Positions 59,658-64,000 of a stretch of DNA of 64,000 nt are shown here, piece after piece. Made by a program: the position numbers and the translations under genes. The notes under the pieces are model-generated. The model was given only the letters and a program-made list of their open reading frames with translations, was not told the origin of the DNA and ran no database searches. Numbering within the stretch: position 1 is the stretch's first letter; every line of letters begins with the position of its first letter. The DNA lies in assembly GCF_002979775.1 (NCBI RefSeq), contig NZ_PCPR01000005.1, positions 146,192-210,191 of the forward strand, written 5' to 3'. Origin of the DNA: Arthrobacter sp. MYb23 (lineage in GTDB: Bacteria; Actinomycetota; Actinomycetes; Actinomycetales; Micrococcaceae).

Positions 59658-61607
59658 CTAGGCCTGGTTACTCACCAAGCCGGAAGCAGCATTCCTGCCT
59701 GCAGCTGGGTTCCCCTCCTCACCCTGCGTCGACAAAAGCGGCGCGAAGAAGTCGCCGAGTTCCGCCGTCGCTGTCAAAGGCAGCACGTTGGCGACGTACT
59801 GGTCCGGGCGGACCACCACCACTACACCGTCGCGGCTGAGCCCACGTAGTTCGAAGATGTCAGCGTTGGGATCGGTGCCGAACACTTTCTCCAGGTAGGT
59901 GAGCTTGTACGGTCCAACGGTGGGTTTGAACGCCGCGGGCACGGCGTTGATGTCCACTTCGGTGTGGTCCTGTTGGTAGATCACCTTTACGTCGAACCAG
60001 GCGTCGCGGTCAGCGTCCGACGGCGTCGCGGCCAGCGGCGAATCCGGCGAGTTCGCGATCCACTCGGCGAAGTCCGCCACCGGGCCTTGCGCTCCGGCCT
60101 GCGCAGCGTCGGCGAACACGTAAATGCGCCAGCGGCCGTCCGCCTTGGCGTGGTGGCCCAAGTGCATGGGGTTGGTGTCGCAAACCCTCTGGACTGGCGC
60201 TGATTTGAAGCGTTTACCCACGGGGAAGCCAGTGGCAAGGTCCTGGTGCTGCGCCTCGGCAACGAGCATTGAGGGCGCGTATTGGGTCATGAAGCCAGCA
60301 GGGAACTCGGCGGTGCTGGTGTAGAAGGTTTCCAGTTCCGCGGGGTCTTCGAACTCTTCGGGCTTCTTAGCCATCAGCGTGGACCACTGTTTGTCGAAGT
60401 CGATGAGGTTCTTGGCCACCACCTGGCGTTCAGCCGAGTAGCTGTCCAACAAGCTTTCAGGGCTGCGGCCCTCCAGGACGTGGCCGAGCTTCCAGCCGAT
60501 GTTGAAACCGTCCTGCATGGACACGTTCATCCCTTGCCCGGCTTTGGCGCTGTGAGTATGGCATGCATCGCCGGTGATAAACACCCGCGGGGTGCGCGTA
60601 CCGCGCTCCTCCGGCAGAACGTCGTCGAACCTGTCCGTGAGCCGGTGACCAACCTCGTACACGCTGTGCCACGCCACGTTGCGAACATCCAAGGTGTACG
60701 GGTAGAGGATGTCGTTGGCTTTCTGAATGATCTGCTCAATGGTGGTTCGGCGCACGGCGCCCTTGTCGTTGGGATTGACTTCACCCAGGTCCACGTACAT
60801 GCGGAACAAGTGCCCGCCCTCGCGGGGAATCAACAGGATGCTGCCGCCGGCGCCGGACTGGATGGCGCATTTGGTGCGGATATCCGGAAAATCGGTCACA
60901 GCGAGCACATCCATGACGCCCCAGGCGTGGTTGGCCTGATCTCCGGCGAGGTGACAGCCGATCGACTCACGAACCTTGCTGCGGGCGCCGTCTGCACCCA
61001 CCACGTACTTGGCGCGGATGCTGCGCTCCTGGCCTTCGTTGGGCCCGGAGGTGTGACCCAAGGTCACCTCCACCGGGTAATCACCCTCGCCGGTGACGTT
61101 GAGGCCCTGAAACTCATAACCGTAATCCGGCGCCATGCGCGTGGGGGAGTTGGCCATGAACTCCGCGAAGTAATCCAGCACGCGGGCCTGGTTGACGATC
61201 AGGTGCGGGAATTCACTGATTCCAGCAGGGTCATCCACAGCCCGTGCAGCCCGGACAATCCGGGAATGATCGGCCGGGTCCGGCTTCCAGAACGCCATCT
61301 CCGTGATCCTGTACGCCTCTGCGATGATGCGCTCGGCAAATCCGAAGGCCTGGAATGTCTCCACACTGCGGGCCTGAATGCCGTCGGCCTGGCCGATCGC
61401 CAAACGCCCGGGGCGACGTTCAATGATTCGAGTGGTGATGTCCGGGAACTGGGAGAGCTGCGCCGCCGTGAGCATGCCCGCAGGGCCGGTGCCCACAATG
61501 AGAACATCAACCTCGTCGGGAAGCTCGGCCGGGCGGTCGATACCTACGCCGGCGGCCGGCTCAACTCGCGGGTCACCGGATACATAACCGTGATGGTGAA
61601 ACTGCAC
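59658..61607 (-). CDS. FAD-dependent aromatic hydroxylase (MobA / phenol 2-monooxygenase class)
   Basis: This 649-residue class A flavoprotein monooxygenase starts at a GTG at 61607 after GAGGAAA. It has VLIVGTGPAGMLTAAQLSQ, the DG motif YVVGADGARSKVR, GDACHTHSAKAGQGMNVSMQDGFNIGWKL and a C-terminal thioredoxin-like domain (about residues 450-640). Length and motifs are close to 3-hydroxybenzoate 4-monooxygenase (MobA, about 640 residues) and phenol hydroxylases, so protocatechuate from 3-hydroxybenzoate is a plausible product. It stands alone behind a 29-bp palindrome. Confidence 0.85.
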   Translation of the reverse strand: MQFHHHGYVSGDPRVEPAAGVGIDRPAELPDEVDVLIVGTGPAGMLTAAQLSQFPDITTRIIERRPGRLAIGQADGIQARSVETFQAFGFAERIIAEAYRITEMAFWKPDPADHSRIVRAARAVDDPAGISEFPHLIVNQARVLDYFAEFMANSPTRMAPDYGYEFQGLNVTGEGDYPVEVTLGHTSGPNEGQERSIRAKYVVGADGARSKVRESIGCHLAGDQANHAWGVMDVLAVTDFPDIRTKCAIQSGAGGSILLIPREGGHLFRMYVDLGEVNPNDKGAVRRTTIEQIIQKANDILYPYTLDVRNVAWHSVYEVGHRLTDRFDDVLPEERGTRTPRVFITGDACHTHSAKAGQGMNVSMQDGFNIGWKLGHVLEGRSPESLLDSYSAERQVVAKNLIDFDKQWSTLMAKKPEEFEDPAELETFYTSTAEFPAGFMTQYAPSMLVAEAQHQDLATGFPVGKRFKSAPVQRVCDTNPMHLGHHAKADGRWRIYVFADAAQAGAQGPVADFAEWIANSPDSPLAATPSDADRDAWFDVKVIYQQDHTEVDINAVPAAFKPTVGPYKLTYLEKVFGTDPNADIFELRGLSRDGVVVVVRPDQYVANVLPLTATAELGDFFAPLLSTQGEEGNPAAGRNAASGLVSNQA

Positions 61608-61651
61608 GGGCTTTCCTCACTTCTTTGTGGGCTACTGCACTAAAAGATGTT

Positions 61652-61680
61652 CGATAATAGAACAGCCTGTTCTATTATCG
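61652..61680. promoter_or_regulatory. Perfect 29-bp palindromic operator before the MobA-like gene
   Basis: CGATAATAGAACAG (61652-61665) and CTGTTCTATTATCG (61667-61680) are exact reverse complements around C61666. A second overlapping arm pair, TGTTC (61648-61652) and GAACA (61660-61664), has IclR-like spacing. It lies 45 nt upstream of the GTG start. Confidence 0.8.
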
Positions 61681-61776
61681 CTCAGTCAATCGTAATGCGG
61701 CTCACACCCGCGTTCAAGTCTTTGACGCGTCTTATGTAGGAACCTTGTATGGCTTCCTGCGGTTCGGGGTCCTGAC

Positions 61777-62727
61777 ATGTCAGGATCAGGTATGCCGCGA
61801 CTGATGCTCTTGGACACCGCCTCCTTGTATTTCCGCGCCTTCTACGGCGTACCCGATTCCATTCGGCGGGCCGATGGAACGCCGGTGAACGCAGTGCGGG
61901 GATTGATGGACATGATCGCCCGCCTCACCACCGACTACGAAGCCACACACTTGGTGGCCTGCTGGGACAACGATTGGCGACCCCAATGGCGCGTGGACCT
62001 CATCCCCAGCTACAAGCAGCACAGGGTGGCTGAGATCGTCCCACATGGCCCGGATGTAGAAGTTGTCCCGGACCCGCTTGAGGCGCAGATTCCCATGATC
62101 CGCCGAGTCCTGGACCTCGCCGGGATCGCTGTAGTGGGCGTTGACGAGCACGAGGCGGATGACGTGATAGGCACTTACGCGAGCCTGGCGACCTTCCCGA
62201 CGGACGTGGTAACCGGTGACCGTGACCTTTTCCAGCTTGTTGATGATGACCGCGGTGTCCGTGTCATCTACACCGCTCGTGGCATGAAGAACCTGGAAGT
62301 TCTCACCGACGTCGTAGTGGTGGGCAAGTACCGGGTCCTGCCCCAGCAATACGCCGACTTCGCAACACTTCGCGGCGATGCCTCCGACGGACTCCCCGGC
62401 GTCGCCGGAATCGGCGAAAAAACCGCGGCGTCGTTGCTCGGTACCCATGGATCGCTGGAAGGGCTGCTCGAGGCGGCGGAAGCTTCCGACGGCGATGTCT
62501 CGGCTTCGGTGAAGGCCAAGCTGTCCGCTGCGGCTGACTATCTCAAGGTGGCCCCCACGGTGGTGAAAGTAGTGCGTGACCTGGAGGTTCCGACACTTGA
62601 CGAAGCGGGCGCGGAACTACGCCCCGTCACCGGCGAGGCGAGAACTGAACTTGAACACTTAGCCACCGAGTGGAACCTGGGCGGCTCGGTCAAAAGGCTG
62701 CTGGAGGCGCTGGACCGGGCCCGCTAA
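61777..62727 (+). CDS. 5'-3' exonuclease (PolI N-terminal/FEN type)
   Basis: This 316-residue protein is a stand-alone flap-nuclease domain: LMLLDTASLYFRAFYG, VACWDNDWRPQWR, DEHEADDVIGTYASLA and VTGDRDLFQLVDD (metal Asp cluster), then a helix-hairpin-helix region GDASDGLPGVAGIGEKTAASLL. It removes 5' flaps and RNA primers in repair. The ATG at 61777 or 61792 (with AGGA) are both possible. It is separate from a full polA, which should lie elsewhere. Confidence 0.9.
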   Translation: MSGSGMPRLMLLDTASLYFRAFYGVPDSIRRADGTPVNAVRGLMDMIARLTTDYEATHLVACWDNDWRPQWRVDLIPSYKQHRVAEIVPHGPDVEVVPDPLEAQIPMIRRVLDLAGIAVVGVDEHEADDVIGTYASLATFPTDVVTGDRDLFQLVDDDRGVRVIYTARGMKNLEVLTDVVVVGKYRVLPQQYADFATLRGDASDGLPGVAGIGEKTAASLLGTHGSLEGLLEAAEASDGDVSASVKAKLSAAADYLKVAPTVVKVVRDLEVPTLDEAGAELRPVTGEARTELEHLATEWNLGGSVKRLLEALDRAR

Positions 62728-62882
62728 GGGACTCCGCTCACAGACTCCAGTTCACATTCACAGCCGAATGACAGGTTCGAAACAGCCTGGGCTGTGGTGG
62801 GTCTCCCATGGTGTTAAGAGGACGGAACCAATGACCGTCCCTCAGACGCCAGCCGCATCGACGGCTCATTGAGGAGAGGCAT

Positions 62883-63458
62883 ATGTCGAAAACCAAGAGA
62901 ATCACCCTGGGAGTTGCAGCCGGAGCACTGGCACTGGGCGCAGGTTTGGGTGCAACCGGTATAGCGACGGCGGCCACCACACCATCGCCGAGCGCTACCT
63001 CGTCACCCGGCACCACGTCGTCTACAGATGCAGGCACCCCGTCAGATCGTGGGGGAAAGCCAGGTGGACACGGCCCGGGTCGGGATCGGGGTCAGATAGC
63101 TGCTGAGTTGGCTACCAAGCTCGGCGTGGACGAAGCCAAGGTCACTGAAGCCTTGAAAGCGTTCCGTGAGGCGAACAAACCCACCACGCCTCCTGCCCAA
63201 GGAGCGGAAGGAACCAAGCCGGACCGTACAGCACAGGATGCTGCCCTGGCGAAGTCGCTCGCTGAATCATTGGGCGTCGACGAAGCCAAGGTCACCACGG
63301 CCCTGGAAGAAATCCGGGCCGCAGGCCAGGCGGAACGTTCGGCCGCTTTGAAGACCAAGCTGGACAAAGCGGTAACGGACGGCAAGCTGACCCAAGCCGA
63401 AGCTGACGCCGTGACCAAAGCTGTCGAAGCCGGGGTCATAGGGGGAGGCGGCCGCTAG
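62883..63458 (+). CDS. Secreted repeat protein
   Basis: This 191-residue protein starts at the ATG at 62883 behind GAGGAGAGG. It has a signal peptide (ITLGVAAGALALGAGLGATGIATA), a Ser/Thr/Pro/Gly-rich linker, and two related helical units, LATKLGVDEAKVTEALKAFREA and LAESLGVDEAKVTTALEEIRAA, before a third helix region ending in GVIGGGGR. It is probably exported to the wall or medium. No enzyme motif is seen. A strong terminator follows. Confidence 0.78.
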   Translation: MSKTKRITLGVAAGALALGAGLGATGIATAATTPSPSATSSPGTTSSTDAGTPSDRGGKPGGHGPGRDRGQIAAELATKLGVDEAKVTEALKAFREANKPTTPPAQGAEGTKPDRTAQDAALAKSLAESLGVDEAKVTTALEEIRAAGQAERSAALKTKLDKAVTDGKLTQAEADAVTKAVEAGVIGGGGR

Positions 63459-63480
63459 GCCACCTGAAGTCAATTTCAAC

Positions 63481-63520
63481 TAAAAAGGGTCCCACGGACA
63501 CATCCGAGGGACCCTTTTTA
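63481..63520 (+). terminator. Rho-independent terminator of the secreted-protein gene
   Basis: TAAAAAGGGTCCC (63481-63493) pairs with GGGACCCTTTTTA (63508-63520), 13 bp, around a 14-nt loop that can itself form CGGA/TCCG. The T-run completes it. Confidence 0.92.
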
Positions 63521-64000
63521 GTATCGCCTGCAGATGGTCATGCCACCGGGCCGGAACTGTTGTCGCGCATCTCACTGGGCTCCACACCCCGCACCGCTCC
63601 TCACTGGTCCCCACACCCCACCCGGCACCTCACTCCCGGGCACGCCTGACTTACGCCGCGCTGTTCCCGACGCGGCCGGGTTTGGGTTCGTTGGGGGTGG
63701 CTGCGCTGAGCATCAGGTCGCATCTCACGCCCGGGCACGGCTTTGAGTTACGCCGCGCTGTTCCTGACGCGCGCCGGGCACTGCGTGTAGGTGCGGTGGA
63801 ACTGCCGGTGAGCACATTCCGAGGCCCTAAAGAACGAGGTCGGCCCTACCCAGCTACGGACCGCGAAGGTTCACTTTCACATCCGACATCCGGGCACTGT
63901 CATCCCGCACCCGGCCGCCCCCAACCCGTCTTTGGGCGTGTTTATGTTCTTTGGGGTGTGTGGTGGTGGTTTCGTCGGGGTGTTTGGTGGGGGTCGATGT
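63521..64000. other. About 480 bp without a convincing gene
   Basis: Apart from the direct repeats, the stretch is GC-rich with no recognisable protein. A frame beginning at the ATG at 63944 (MFFGVCGGGFVGVFGGG) runs off the right edge in very G/T-rich sequence and could be the start of the next gene, but 19 codons cannot show this. Confidence 0.5.
63571..63780. repeat. Imperfect direct repeats in the terminal non-coding region
   Basis: CTCACTGGGCTCCACACCCC (63571-63590) recurs with two changes at 63600-63619. A second, longer repeat has TTACGCCGCGCTGTTCCCGA (63651-63670) and TTACGCCGCGCTGTTCCTGA (63748-63767), each preceded by CCCGGGCACG. No convincing open frame covers them. Confidence 0.7.

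Noticed and set aside
1..64000. CRISPR arrays, tRNA or rRNA genes, insertion sequences
   Set aside because: I found no regularly spaced repeats with spacers, no tRNA-like CCA-ended cloverleaf, no rRNA sequence and no transposase-like protein.

Overview
The window is high-GC DNA that reads as one chromosomal stretch of an actinobacterium close to Arthrobacter/Paenarthrobacter (Micrococcaceae). The signs are frequent GTG/TTG starts, an OleB-OleC fusion of the actinobacterial type, a DtxR/IdeR-type iron box, type II SQR, a stand-alone LigD-type polymerase domain, and many 4-bp stop/start overlaps. I see no insertion sequence, CRISPR array, tRNA or rRNA.

Layout. (1) 1-3121: the end of an olefin (long-chain hydrocarbon) cluster, oleBC (cut by the window edge) and oleD. 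(2) 3236-16840: mostly single genes: an APC permease, a zinc-ribbon/MBL protein, a small DUF2945 protein, type II sulfide:quinone oxidoreductase, a cold-shock protein, a CPA2 antiporter, a DHFR-like reductase, a LigD-type polymerase, a lower-GC pocket with a 44-residue basic protein and a DUF3846-like protein, a PoxB-type pyruvate oxidase, a class II UvrA and an IclR regulator. (3) 16840-35664: a coherent catabolic island. The plus strand carries a peptide/glycoside-type ABC importer (with a permease-ATPase fusion), two alpha/beta hydrolases, an FAH-family hydrolase, a flavin hydroxylase and a DUF3500 protein. The facing minus-strand operon carries an MFS sugar transporter, a GH1 beta-glucosidase, a GH78 alpha-L-rhamnosidase and a bicupin quercetinase-like dioxygenase, with a divergent TetR regulator. 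Together these fit stepwise use of a flavonoid rhamnoglucoside such as rutin: deglycosylation, oxidative opening of the aglycone, ester cleavage of the depside, then processing of the phenolic products. Three similar TTTCAA-type palindromes at the IclR gene, before the second hydrolase and before the quercetinase suggest a shared operator.

(4) 35709-45726: a SnoaL-like protein, ArfB, an iron-boxed siderophore importer (ATPase, lipoprotein, fused double permease) and small housekeeping or stress genes. (5) 45782-53275: a tightly coupled five-gene minus-strand operon, SWIM zinc finger, DUF5691, MoxR-type AAA+ ATPase, DUF5682 and VWA (CoxE-like). It looks like a chaperone/remodelling or conflict-type system of unknown function and is the best candidate for an undescribed system. 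(6) 53439-59471: an operon with an RpiR/SIS regulator, a 6PGDH/HIBADH-like dehydrogenase, an aldehyde dehydrogenase, an M20 amidohydrolase and a DUF3100 membrane protein, with two TGCAA-N6-TTGCA-like boxes upstream. (7) 59658-61680: a MobA-like aromatic hydroxylase behind a perfect 29-bp palindrome. (8) 61777-63520: a 5'-3' exonuclease and a secreted repeat protein with a strong terminator. The last roughly 480 bp hold no convincing gene, only imperfect direct repeats.
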